Shown in pieces: positions 1 through 6,411 of a DNA stretch of 10,238 bases. The notes beneath the pieces are model-generated. The model searched no databases, was not told the origin of the DNA, and was given only the letters and a program-made list of their open reading frames with translations. Positions within the stretch are counted from its first letter, which is position 1. Each line of letters begins with the position of its first letter. Position numbers and translations under genes: made by a program. Origin of the DNA: DTKY01 sp037440765 (lineage in GTDB: Bacteria > Acidobacteriota > Terriglobia > Bryobacterales > Bryobacteraceae). The stretch is from NCBI GenBank assembly GCA_037440765.1, contig JBBITL010000119.1:1-10238 (forward strand), written 5' to 3'.

Positions 1-1
1 C

Positions 2-172
2 CTGGAGACCTACACCGCGCGGGTTCGCGCCGTCACGCCCGGCGACATCCGGCAGGCGGCGGCGCGCTATATGGCGCCGGAAGCGGCGGCAATCGTGGTG
101 GTGGCCGATGCCTGCCGGGTCGCCGGGGCCCTGGAGAAGTTCGGCAAGGTCACCATCGAAACAACCGAATGA
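2..172 (+). CDS. M16 (insulinase-like) peptidase family protein, C-terminal end only
   Basis: The open frame enters from the left edge and stops at TGA 170-172, leaving 56 residues. The visible tail has the pattern that closes M16 zinc-peptidase-type proteins: VRAVTPGDIRQAAARYM, then a hydrophobic strand (AAAIVVVAD) and an 'ALEKFGKV' turn. This is the usual last helix and strand of the inactive C-terminal half, where 'V..VT..D+...A.+Y+.P....+VVVGD' is typical. No catalytic HxxEH motif can be checked because the rest lies outside the window. The stop overlaps the Nudix start (ATGA), so the two genes are probably co-transcribed and translationally coupled. The family assignment rests on a short tail and is moderate. 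Confidence 0.65.
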   Translation: METYTARVRAVTPGDIRQAAARYMAPEAAAIVVVADACRVAGALEKFGKVTIETTE

Positions 173-690
173 TGAAGCTCATGTCCTCACGCGAGCGCTA
201 CCGGTGCAGTCTGTTCCGGGTGACCGAGGATCACGCCGTCGATCCTGACGGCTTCCGGATCAGGCGCTCGGTCGTGCAGCACGCAGGCTCGGCCGTGGTG
301 ATGGCGGTCGACGCGCGCGGAAGTGTCATGCTGGTGAGGCAATACCGGCTGCCGGCGCGCGCCATGCTATGGGAGCTTCCCGCGGGCCGTCTCGACCCTG
401 GCGAGAAGCCGCTCCAGGCGGCCCGCCGGGAACTGGAGGAGGAGACCGGCTACCGGGCGCGGACGTGGAAGAAGCTGCTCACCTTCTACCCCAGTCCCGG
501 CTACGCGGCCGAGAAAATGACGGTCTACGTGGCGACTGGCCTCACCAGGGGGGAGCCGAAGCCGATGGCGGACGAGCGCATCCGCTCGCGCTGGTTTACC
601 CCCGCCGAGATCCACCGGATGATCCGCAGCGGCCGCCTGGTCGACGGCAAGACCATCGCGGCGTTCCTCGCCTGGACCGCGGCCCGGTAA
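169..690 (+). CDS. Nudix hydrolase, ADP-ribose pyrophosphatase-like
   Basis: A 173-aa cytoplasmic Nudix enzyme, likely splitting ADP-ribose or a related nucleoside diphosphate sugar into AMP and a sugar phosphate. The Nudix box is complete at residues 73-95: G73, E79, R87-E88, E91-E92 and G94, fitting GX5EX7REUXEEXGU. The YPSPG segment at 107-111 followed by EKM at 115-117 is typical of the ADP-ribose/NDP-sugar branch. The N-terminal strands (VVMAVDARGSVMLVRQYR) match the usual beta-sheet entry. Length is normal for the family. The start ATG at 169 overlaps the upstream TGA; a second in-frame ATG follows at 172. No strong Shine-Dalgarno lies close upstream, which fits coupling to the M16-type gene. 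The exact substrate cannot be told from sequence. Confidence 0.92.
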   Translation: MMKLMSSRERYRCSLFRVTEDHAVDPDGFRIRRSVVQHAGSAVVMAVDARGSVMLVRQYRLPARAMLWELPAGRLDPGEKPLQAARRELEEETGYRARTWKKLLTFYPSPGYAAEKMTVYVATGLTRGEPKPMADERIRSRWFTPAEIHRMIRSGRLVDGKTIAAFLAWTAAR

Positions 691-709
691 GGCGCGCCGG
701 CGGTGCGCC
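691..709 (+). terminator. GC-rich hairpin directly after the Nudix stop
   Basis: GGCGCGCC (691-698) and GGTGCGCC (702-709) pair over eight positions with one G-U wobble and a 3-base GGC loop. The hairpin starts on the base after the TAA stop. It is not followed by a T tract (CTCGCG comes next), so it is not a textbook intrinsic terminator. It could be a 3'-end stabilising hairpin or a terminator in a high-GC host. Confidence 0.4.
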
Positions 710-735
710 CTCGCGAAGTACGTCAGTATGTTCAC

Positions 736-999
736 ATGAGCCGCCGGCTCCAGGTTCTGATTTCGCCCGAGCTGGACAGCCGCCTGCGCAAGGCCGCCCA
801 GCGCAGCCGCGTCTCCAGAGGCAAGTGGGTGCGGCGGGCGAGGCCGTCACCCGCGCATCGCTATCAGCGACTTGGTCAGGCCCAGAAACCGCTCCCGGAC
901 AACCTGGGCCTCGGGAAACAGGTGCGCCAGCTCGGCGGCGTCCAGCAGCCGCACCTCGTTCAGATAGTGCGCGATGTAGTACTCGCGGCGGTCCGGTGA
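736..999 (+). pseudogene. Ribbon-helix-helix (CopG/antitoxin-like) protein, apparently C-terminally broken
   Basis: From ATG 736 the frame reads MSRRLQVLISPELDSRLRKA then AQRSRVSRGKWVRRA. This is the characteristic beta-strand, helix 1, turn, helix 2 start of a MetJ/Arc-type (ribbon-helix-helix) DNA-binding domain, as in small antitoxins. After about residue 35 (position ~840) the likeness stops. The reading frame runs on to 999, but that part lies antisense to the well-supported methyltransferase gene and reads as low-complexity shadow. Helix 2 normally continues for another 8-15 residues; a +1 reading around 840 gives AGEAVTRA, which could be the lost continuation after a frameshift. No toxin partner is visible. 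No clear ribosome binding site precedes ATG 736. It may be a remnant or a truncated but live gene. Confidence 0.45.
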
Positions 1000-1476
1000 G
1001 GGCCGCTCCAGCAGTTCCCACACCGTGAACCGCCTGACGAGCCGCTCCTGCCAGCGGCGCGGCAGGTAGTGAACAACCGGCGTCAGCAGGTGAGGCTCCA
1101 CCGGAAACCAGCGGCTCGGAGTCTCGACCCAGTAGCGCCTCCCCACTCTGCGGATTTCCCCGGCGAACCGCCGGCGGGCATGCTGGTCCCCGATGTGCTC
1201 AATCACCGAGTTGCTGAAAACGATGTCGAACGATTGCGAAGCAAAGGGCAGTTCGCAGCCGTTGGCCGGCACCATCCGGAAACCGCCCGGCAACGGTTCG
1301 ATCGCCCTCGGCATGTTCACCAGCGTGACCCGCGGGCGAACCGTGGCGAGCAGCCAGTTGAGGGGAGTGCCGCCCACGTCCAGTATCCGGGTCTCCTGTG
1401 TGACTCCGAAAGCCGCCAGAAACCGCCGCATGCGTGCGGCGCGGAACCGGCGCACGGCGGCGTCCACGATGCTCAC
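847..1476 (-). CDS. Class I SAM-dependent methyltransferase (Methyltransf_11 type)
   Basis: A predicted 209-aa cytoplasmic Rossmann-fold methyltransferase. Motif I is ILDVGGTPLNW (residues 31-41), a variant of the usual DxGxG loop. Later come the acidic/polar ligand strand (VTLVNMP, 50-56), the adenine region (ANGCELPF, 71-78) and motif IV FDIVFSNSVIEHI (83-95). The C-terminal half carries TPSRWFPVEPH, seen in methyltransferases acting on glycans, lipids or small molecules; the substrate is unknown. The start is taken as GTG at 1476-1474, which overlaps the rdgB stop as GTGA. A longer frame to 1506 would lie inside rdgB and adds only glycine/arginine-rich sequence. It is the last gene of the rph operon. 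Its 3' end abuts the broken ribbon-helix-helix frame on the other strand. Confidence 0.85.
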   Translation of the reverse strand: MSIVDAAVRRFRAARMRRFLAAFGVTQETRILDVGGTPLNWLLATVRPRVTLVNMPRAIEPLPGGFRMVPANGCELPFASQSFDIVFSNSVIEHIGDQHARRRFAGEIRRVGRRYWVETPSRWFPVEPHLLTPVVHYLPRRWQERLVRRFTVWELLERPSPDRREYYIAHYLNEVRLLDAAELAHLFPEAQVVRERFLGLTKSLIAMRG

Positions 1477-2078
1477 GCCTCCGCGTCCCCCGCGCGCAAC
1501 AGCCACCGGACCATCTGTTCGAGCGCCCTGGCCCTGTGGCTCACTTCCAGCTTGCGATCCTCAGTGACTTCGCCGAACGTGCAGCCGAACGGCGGGTAGA
1601 AGAACAGGGGATCGTATCCGAAACCGCTCGATCCGCGCGCCGCCTCCGTGATCCGTCCTTCGACCACGCCCCGGAACGTCGCCAGCAGCATCCCGCTCTC
1701 GGCCACCGCCACGACGCAGACGAACCGCGCCGCGCGGTCGCCGGTTCCCGCCAGCCTTTCGAGCAGCAGGCGGTTGTTGGCCTTGTCGCCGGCGCCCTCG
1801 CCAGCGAAACGCGCCGACCGCACGCCGGGCTCGCCGCCTAGCGCCGCAACTTCCAGCCCCGAGTCGTCCACGAACAGGAGTCCGGGCGCCTGCCGGCTGT
1901 AGTACAGGGCCTTCTGAGCCGCGTTCTCCTCAAACGTGGCGCCGGTTTCCTCGCACGCTAGGATTTCGCTCATGCCCGTTAGCGGAAGCAGCTTGACCGC
2001 GCCGCCTCCGAACCGCTCGACGGCCAGCCGGAACTCGCGCAGCTTCCCCCGGTTGGTGGTGGCCGCGTAGAGATTCAC
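1473..2078 (-). CDS. rdgB: RdgB/HAM1 non-canonical purine NTP pyrophosphatase
   Basis: A 201-aa house-cleaning enzyme that hydrolyses dITP, ITP and XTP to the monophosphate plus pyrophosphate, keeping deaminated purines out of DNA and RNA. All family landmarks are present in order: TNRGK at 8-12 (the SxNxGK triphosphate loop), TFEENA 48-53, the catalytic DDSGL at 71-75, GGEPGVRSARF 81-91, GFGYDPLF 152-159 and SHRARAL 180-186. Length is standard. ATG 2078 overlaps the rph stop (ATGA), and its own stop overlaps the methyltransferase GTG (GTGA). Both junctions indicate coupled translation in one transcript. Linkage of rdgB to rph is common in bacteria, so the call is secure. Confidence 0.97.
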   Translation of the reverse strand: MNLYAATTNRGKLREFRLAVERFGGGAVKLLPLTGMSEILACEETGATFEENAAQKALYYSRQAPGLLFVDDSGLEVAALGGEPGVRSARFAGEGAGDKANNRLLLERLAGTGDRAARFVCVVAVAESGMLLATFRGVVEGRITEAARGSSGFGYDPLFFYPPFGCTFGEVTEDRKLEVSHRARALEQMVRWLLRAGDAEA

Positions 2079-2794
2079 GAGAGCCTGACGATGCCCTTCT
2101 GAATCTCGAGAACCTGCCGGATGGCGGCGCGCCCCATCTCCAGCAGCCGCTGCAACTGGCTCTCGTCGAAGGGAGTCTGTTCGGCCGTGGCCTGCACTTC
2201 CACGAAGCGCCCCGCGCCGGTCATGACCAGGTTCATGTCAACCTCGGCGCGCGAGTCCTCCTCGTAGCACAGGTCCACGCGCGGTTCGCCCTGGACAACT
2301 CCCACGCTGATGGCCGCCACGTAGTCCCGGATGGGCATGGTCTTCAGTCCTCCGCACTCAACCATCCGCGAGAGCGCGATGCCCATGGCCACGAACGCTC
2401 CGGTGATGGCTGCCGTGCGCGTGCCGCCGTCGGCCTGAAGGACGTCGCAGTCCAGAATGACGGTCCGCTCGCCCAGAGCTGTCTGGTCCACCACCGAGCG
2501 CATCGAGCGGCCGATCAGCCTCTGTATCTCCTGCGTCCGCCCGCTCGGCCTTCCCTTGGTGACCTCGCGCTGGGTGCGCTCTACGGTGGACCGGGGAAGC
2601 ATGGAATACTCGGCGGTGATCCAGCCCCGCCCCCGGTTGCGCAGGAAATGGGGCACGGAGTCGTCAATGGTGGCGGCGCACAGCACCCGCGTATGGCCGG
2701 CTTCGATGAGCGCCGACCCCTCGGCGGTTTGCAGATAGCCGGTGGTGATGCGCAGCGGGCGCATCTCGAACGGGGTCCGGTTATCGGGGCGCAT
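2075..2794 (-). CDS. rph: Ribonuclease PH
   Basis: A 239-aa phosphate-dependent 3'-5' exoribonuclease that trims the 3' ends of tRNA precursors and acts on structured RNA; the family forms hexameric rings. It opens with MRPDNR and follows the family closely. R68, R73 and R76 in PRSTVERTQR match the RNA-binding arginines of the family. DGGTRTAAITGA at 122-133 contains the phosphate-binding R126. D180 and D186 in the YEEDSRAEVDMN segment fit the catalytic acidic pair. Length is typical. It is separated from the upstream 46-aa membrane protein gene by 3 bases and overlaps rdgB by 4, making it the second gene of the operon. No truncation or missing key residue was seen. Confidence 0.97.
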   Translation of the reverse strand: MRPDNRTPFEMRPLRITTGYLQTAEGSALIEAGHTRVLCAATIDDSVPHFLRNRGRGWITAEYSMLPRSTVERTQREVTKGRPSGRTQEIQRLIGRSMRSVVDQTALGERTVILDCDVLQADGGTRTAAITGAFVAMGIALSRMVECGGLKTMPIRDYVAAISVGVVQGEPRVDLCYEEDSRAEVDMNLVMTGAGRFVEVQATAEQTPFDESQLQRLLEMGRAAIRQVLEIQKGIVRLS

Positions 2795-2797
2795 GGC

Positions 2798-2938
2798 TCA
2801 GGAGGCGGTCCTCAGGATAGCGTAGAACAGCAGGGACATCAGGACGATGCCCGTCACCACCAGGATTATGCAGGGAATGGCGCCGCCCGGCCGTTGGGCG
2901 GCGGTTTTCTTCTTGCCGGCCATTCTGATCTTCGCCAC
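2798..2938 (-). CDS. 46-aa single-pass membrane protein preceding rph
   Basis: A small ORF beginning GTG 2938 and ending TGA 2800-2798, three bases before the rph ATG. An AAGGAGAGGG ribosome binding site lies 8-12 bases upstream, which favours GTG 2938 over the internal ATG 2923. The protein has a basic N-terminus (KIR, then GKKK) and a hydrophobic stretch at about residues 21-42 (IPCIILVVTGIVLMSLLFYA). It ends ILRTAS. The positive-inside rule predicts the N-terminus in the cytoplasm. I do not recognise a family. The good ribosome binding site, tight spacing and clear membrane segment support a real gene. Its role is unknown; tethering or coordinating the operon products would be speculation. 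Confidence 0.72.
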   Translation of the reverse strand: MAKIRMAGKKKTAAQRPGGAIPCIILVVTGIVLMSLLFYAILRTAS

Positions 2939-2997
2939 GAGGAATACCCTCTCCTTATTAGCACGGCCGCCCGCCGGGATGGCGCCGGCCGTGTGGT

Positions 2998-3018
2998 AGC
3001 ATCCAGCATAGAGCATAT
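2998..3018. repeat. Three direct AGCAT heptamer repeats
   Basis: AGCATCC (2998-3004), AGCATAG (3005-3011) and AGCATAT (3012-3018) form three tandem 7-base units in the divergent intergenic region. Spacing is exact. They stand out from the surrounding GC-rich sequence. They could be an operator or simply a short tandem repeat. Confidence 0.5.
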
Positions 3019-3078
3019 GTGCGATGGCGTGGAAGCCTCCGTGCGCCCCGTTGCCCGGGAGTGCCCGCCCACGCGGCC

Positions 3079-3086
3079 GGAGGTGG
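3079..3086 (+). promoter_or_regulatory. Ribosome binding site selecting a TTG start
   Basis: GGAGGTGG lies with GGAGGT ending 8 bases before TTG 3093. No comparable site precedes the upstream in-frame ATG 3024, whose added residues are proline/arginine-rich and atypical. This decides the start of the sensor gene. Confidence 0.7.
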
Positions 3087-3092
3087 CTTCCG

Positions 3093-5618
3093 TTGCGGCC
3101 AGAGAACCGGGAAGTTGACGCGGCACAGCAGTTGCGGCGGCCCTGGCGGCACTTCGTGCTCAACATCCTCTCTCCTACTGTGCTGACGTTCGGCCTGTTT
3201 CTGGGGCTGATCTTCGCGGTCATCGTCCCCGCCATGAAGCGCAACATCATCGAGCGCAAGAAGGAGACCATCCGGGAGCTGGCCCAGGTGGCGTGGAGCG
3301 AACTGGCCGGGTTGCACGAACAGGAGCAGAGCGGCGCGCTCACGCGCGAGGCCGCGCAGCAGGCGGCCGCCGCCCGCATCCAGCGCCTGCGGTTCGGGGA
3401 CGACGGCAAGGACTACTTCTGGATCAGCGACCTTCATCCGCGCATGGTGATGCATCCTTACCTTCCGGAGTTGAACGGCCAGGACCTTTCCAGCTACGCC
3501 GATCCGGCGGGCAACAACCTGTTCGTGGAAGCCGCCGCCATGGTCCGGCAGTCGGGCGACGGCTATCTCGAATACGTCTGGCAATGGAAGGACGACGCCA
3601 CGCGGGTCGGGCCGAAGCTTTCCTACGTCAAGGGCTTCGAGCCGTGGGGCTGGATGGTAGGCACAGGCGTCTATCTGGAGGACATCGCCCGCGAGATCAG
3701 CCTGATCATCCGGCGGGTGCTTCAGCTCTCGGTCGGAATATCGGTTGTCATGGGAGCCTTGCTTGCGTTCATCATCAAGCAGGGCCTGGACCTGGAGAAG
3801 CAACGCTGGAGGGCCGCCGTCGCCCTGAGCCAGTCGGAGGAGAAGTACCGTCTGCTGGTGGAGGGCTCGACCGAGGGCATTCTGCTGGTCATGCAGGGCC
3901 GCCCCGTCTACGGCAACAGAACGCTCCTGGACATGCTGGGCTACACCGAAGAGGAGCTCTCGGCGCTGCCGCTGGATCGGGTTCTGGAAGCGGTGCCGTC
4001 GGCGGGTGCCGGGTCGGAACGCCGGGCCAGGCTGATCACGAAGCAGGGTGAAGCCGTGAACGTGCTGGTGGCTGAAGCACCCATCGCCCTGGGCGAGCGC
4101 AGCGGCCAGATCTTCTCCCTGAAAGACGCTTCCGCCAGGGGTAAGACTGAGGAAACCCTCGCCCGCCTCCTGGCTGACCTGCAAAGCATGCTGCCGCTGG
4201 CCACGCGGTCCATCCGGCCGCTGGAATCGGCGGCGCCAAGCTGCGGGTTGGACACCCCCATTGGCAAGGCCGCCGCCCTGATGGCGCAGGCACGGTCCAG
4301 CGCCATACTGGTCAACGGTCCGGACGGCGATGCGGTGGGTATCGTGACGGACCAGGACCTGCGCAACCGCGTGCTGGCGGCCGGCGCGGACACGGCCCTG
4401 CCCGTCGCCAGGATCATGAGCGCGCCGCTGGAGCGCATCTCCGGGCACGCCTTGCTGTTCGAGGCGGCGCTGGCCATGCAGGAGCGGAAGATCCAGCACC
4501 TGGTGGTGGTGGACGGGCGCGGCGCGGCCGTGGGCGTCCTCACGGGGGCCGAGATTCTGCACGCCCAGCGGCATGCGCTGGCCGTGCTGCTGGGCGAAAT
4601 AAAGACCGCCCCCTTCCCCGGCGCGCTTAAGGACAGCCAGGCCAAGCTGCCGGCGTTTGTGAAAGCGCTGCTGGAAAGCGGCGCCCGGGTGGAGCACATC
4701 ACCCGCATCATGGCCGCGGTTTCCGACGCCGTGCTCGTGCGGCTCATCGAGCTTGCCGAGGCCGCGCTCGGCCCGCCGCCCGTCCCCTACACTTTCCTGG
4801 TCATGGGCAGCGCGGCCAGGGGCGAGCAGACCCTGGCCACCGACCAGGACAACGCCATAGTCTACGCGGACGTTGCCGGCGGCAGGGAAGCGGAGACGCA
4901 GGCCTACTTCCTGCGGCTGGGCGCGGAGGTGTGCGACTGGCTCGACCGGGCCGGCTATCGCAAGTGCCTGGGTGGCACAATGGCCGGCAACCCCCGCTGG
5001 TGCAAGCCGCTGGCCCGCTGGCGCGAGGACTTCACCAACTGGGTGACTGTCGCCAGCCCTCAGGACCTGCTGGACGTGAACATCGTCTTCGATTTCCGCT
5101 GCGCCTGGGGCGAAGCCGGCCACGTCGTCCAACTGCGCCAGCACCTGCGTGAATTGCTCAAAGGCGGGCAGCCGGCGTTCTTCTTTCACCTGGCCCAGAG
5201 CACACTCCAATTCAAGCCGCCCATCGGCTTTTTCGGCAACATCCAGCCGGAACACTCCGGCAAGCACCCCGACGCGTTCAACATCAAGAGCGCCGTCGTT
5301 CCGCTCGTGAACTTCGCGCGCATGTACGCCCTGCGCGAAGGCCACGTGGAAACCAGCACGCTGGAGCGCCTGCGCCGGCTGCGCGACGAGGGCGCTTTGT
5401 TGCCCTCCAGCCACGATGAACTGGTTCAGGCCTATTCCGCGCTGATGCAGATGCGGCTGGTTCACCAGGCCGCCCAGTGGAGCGCGGGGACGGAGCCCGA
5501 CAACTACATCGACCTGAAGAAACTGACAGCGCTGGAGCGCGCTATCCTCAAGAAAGTCTTCGCCGATATTTCCGTCTTCCAGGCGCGCCTGGAGGCGGAC
5601 TTCGCGCGCACCGCCTGA
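3093..5618 (+). CDS. Membrane sensor: Cache - PAS - CBS pair - DUF294/GlnD-like nucleotidyltransferase
   Basis: An 841-aa fusion numbered from TTG 3093. Residues 21-47 are a membrane segment. Residues ~48-202 are an extracytoplasmic single Cache domain (sCache_2 type) with GKDYFWISD, MVMHP and a closing GWMVGTGVYLEDI. A second membrane segment is at 204-229 and a PAS-like domain at ~245-347. Two CBS motifs span ~368-497 and probably bind an adenine nucleotide. A DUF294 nucleotidyltransferase follows at ~517-657, with GSAARGEQTLATDQD at 572-586; D584 and D586 are the likely metal-binding pair. The DUF294_C domain is at ~677-832. Family knowledge: DUF294 proteins usually pair CBS domains with a cyclic-nucleotide-binding domain in the cytoplasm and are related to the GlnD uridylyltransferase; here a transmembrane sensor takes the N-terminal place. 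The target is unknown. The convergent ActP-like symporter suggests control of carboxylate uptake or use (inference). Confidence 0.88.
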   Translation: MRPENREVDAAQQLRRPWRHFVLNILSPTVLTFGLFLGLIFAVIVPAMKRNIIERKKETIRELAQVAWSELAGLHEQEQSGALTREAAQQAAAARIQRLRFGDDGKDYFWISDLHPRMVMHPYLPELNGQDLSSYADPAGNNLFVEAAAMVRQSGDGYLEYVWQWKDDATRVGPKLSYVKGFEPWGWMVGTGVYLEDIAREISLIIRRVLQLSVGISVVMGALLAFIIKQGLDLEKQRWRAAVALSQSEEKYRLLVEGSTEGILLVMQGRPVYGNRTLLDMLGYTEEELSALPLDRVLEAVPSAGAGSERRARLITKQGEAVNVLVAEAPIALGERSGQIFSLKDASARGKTEETLARLLADLQSMLPLATRSIRPLESAAPSCGLDTPIGKAAALMAQARSSAILVNGPDGDAVGIVTDQDLRNRVLAAGADTALPVARIMSAPLERISGHALLFEAALAMQERKIQHLVVVDGRGAAVGVLTGAEILHAQRHALAVLLGEIKTAPFPGALKDSQAKLPAFVKALLESGARVEHITRIMAAVSDAVLVRLIELAEAALGPPPVPYTFLVMGSAARGEQTLATDQDNAIVYADVAGGREAETQAYFLRLGAEVCDWLDRAGYRKCLGGTMAGNPRWCKPLARWREDFTNWVTVASPQDLLDVNIVFDFRCAWGEAGHVVQLRQHLRELLKGGQPAFFFHLAQSTLQFKPPIGFFGNIQPEHSGKHPDAFNIKSAVVPLVNFARMYALREGHVETSTLERLRRLRDEGALLPSSHDELVQAYSALMQMRLVHQAAQWSAGTEPDNYIDLKKLTALERAILKKVFADISVFQARLEADFARTA

Positions 5619-5622
5619 GCCC

Positions 5623-6411
5623 ATGCGTGTTCTCCTGGTGGGTGACGTGCACGGCCAGTTCGAAAGGCTGGCGGAGTTTCTGTGGAGGGCGCGGGCGGAT
5701 TTCCAGATCGCCGCCGCCATCCAGGCCGGAGACTTCGGCTTCTACAAGGCCGGCATGCTGCGCGCGCGTGAAGCGCGCGTCCGCTACCCGGTCCCGCTTC
5801 ACGTGATCGACGGCAACCACGAAGACCACCGCTGGCTGCGGCAGGCTCTCCGCGCAGGCGAGGCCCAGGCCTGGCGCGAGCAGTTCAACCTGTTCTACCA
5901 GCCGCGGCCGTCAGTGGCGCGCTTCGGCGCCTCCAGCGTGGGCTTCATGGGCGGCGCCCTGCACGTGGACCGCCCGCAGCGGCACAACCTCCTGAGCCGC
6001 TTCCCCAACTATATCCTTCGCCGTCAGCGGGAGCAGGCCGCGGCTCTGTTCAACCGCGAGCGGCCGGAGTTGATCGTCACGCATTCCTGTCCCGCCGGAA
6101 TCGGCATCGGCGTGCTGGGAGGCGGCGGCCACGAGCACAACATCGACCAGCACATCCGCGCCGCCGGCTTCGATCCCGGGCCAGAGGCCGACCGCGGCGA
6201 GGAGCAGCTCACCCGGCTTTGGCGCGATCTGCGCTACCGGCCCCGCGCGTGGGGCTTCGGACATTTTCACTGCTCCCACGACGCGGTCGTCGATGACACG
6301 CGCTTCGTGTGCGCCGGGGACGACTTCGACGCCCCCTCCGGAACCCTCGTCCTGTGGGACACCGAGGAGAAGCGACTTCTCCTCTGCGCCGCCGATCCCA
6401 GCCTGCCCTAG
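5623..6411 (+). CDS. Calcineurin-like metallophosphoesterase
   Basis: A 262-aa predicted cytoplasmic phosphoesterase with the full dinuclear-metal motif set: GDVHG (D8, H10), GDFG (D37), GNHED (N65, H66), THSCPAGIG (H154) and GHFH (H214, H216). No signal peptide or membrane segment is seen. Substrates of this superfamily range from phosphoproteins to cyclic and other nucleotides, and the sequence does not decide among them. The ATG lies 4 bases after the nucleotidyltransferase stop, so the two are almost certainly co-expressed. This makes it a candidate for reversing the partner's modification or degrading a nucleotide product, though that is a hypothesis. Its TAG stop shares the palindrome CTAG (6408-6411) with the symporter stop on the other strand. 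Confidence 0.9.
   Translation: MRVLLVGDVHGQFERLAEFLWRARADFQIAAAIQAGDFGFYKAGMLRAREARVRYPVPLHVIDGNHEDHRWLRQALRAGEAQAWREQFNLFYQPRPSVARFGASSVGFMGGALHVDRPQRHNLLSRFPNYILRRQREQAAALFNRERPELIVTHSCPAGIGIGVLGGGGHEHNIDQHIRAAGFDPGPEADRGEEQLTRLWRDLRYRPRAWGFGHFHCSHDAVVDDTRFVCAGDDFDAPSGTLVLWDTEEKRLLLCAADPSLP

Larger units (their letters stand above)
2939..3092. promoter_or_regulatory. Divergent intergenic control region of the rph operon and the sensor gene
   Basis: This 154-base gap separates two divergent transcription units, so both promoters should lie here or just inside. It holds an inverted repeat CACGGCCG (2962-2969) / CGGCCGTG (2986-2993) with a 16-base spacer. Next to it is an AT-richer patch with three AGCAT repeats. 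On the minus strand the repeats read as TATGCT-like hexamers that could serve as a -10 element, but no convincing -35 partner was found. At the right end GGAGGT (3079-3084) is a strong ribosome binding site for the sensor gene. Exact promoters are not resolved. Confidence 0.45.

Noticed and set aside
369..1028. Plus-strand 219-aa frame across the Nudix and methyltransferase region
   Set aside because: It is frame-shifted against the Nudix gene, proline/arginine-rich and without domain features. Only the AGEAVTRA bit is noted as a possible frameshifted piece of the ribbon-helix-helix protein.
1477..1506. N-terminal extension of the methyltransferase
   Set aside because: It lies within the rdgB end and encodes a glycine/arginine-rich stretch. 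The GTGA overlap gives a natural start at 1476.
3024..3092. Upstream ATG start for the sensor gene
   Set aside because: The extra 23 residues are proline/arginine-rich and no ribosome binding site precedes ATG 3024. GGAGGT is ideally placed for TTG 3093.
2958..5720. Very long minus-strand open frame opposite the sensor gene
   Set aside because: It mirrors the sensor/nucleotidyltransferase gene and encodes His/Gln/Arg-rich sequence with no recognisable domain. Such shadows are expected in high-GC coding DNA.
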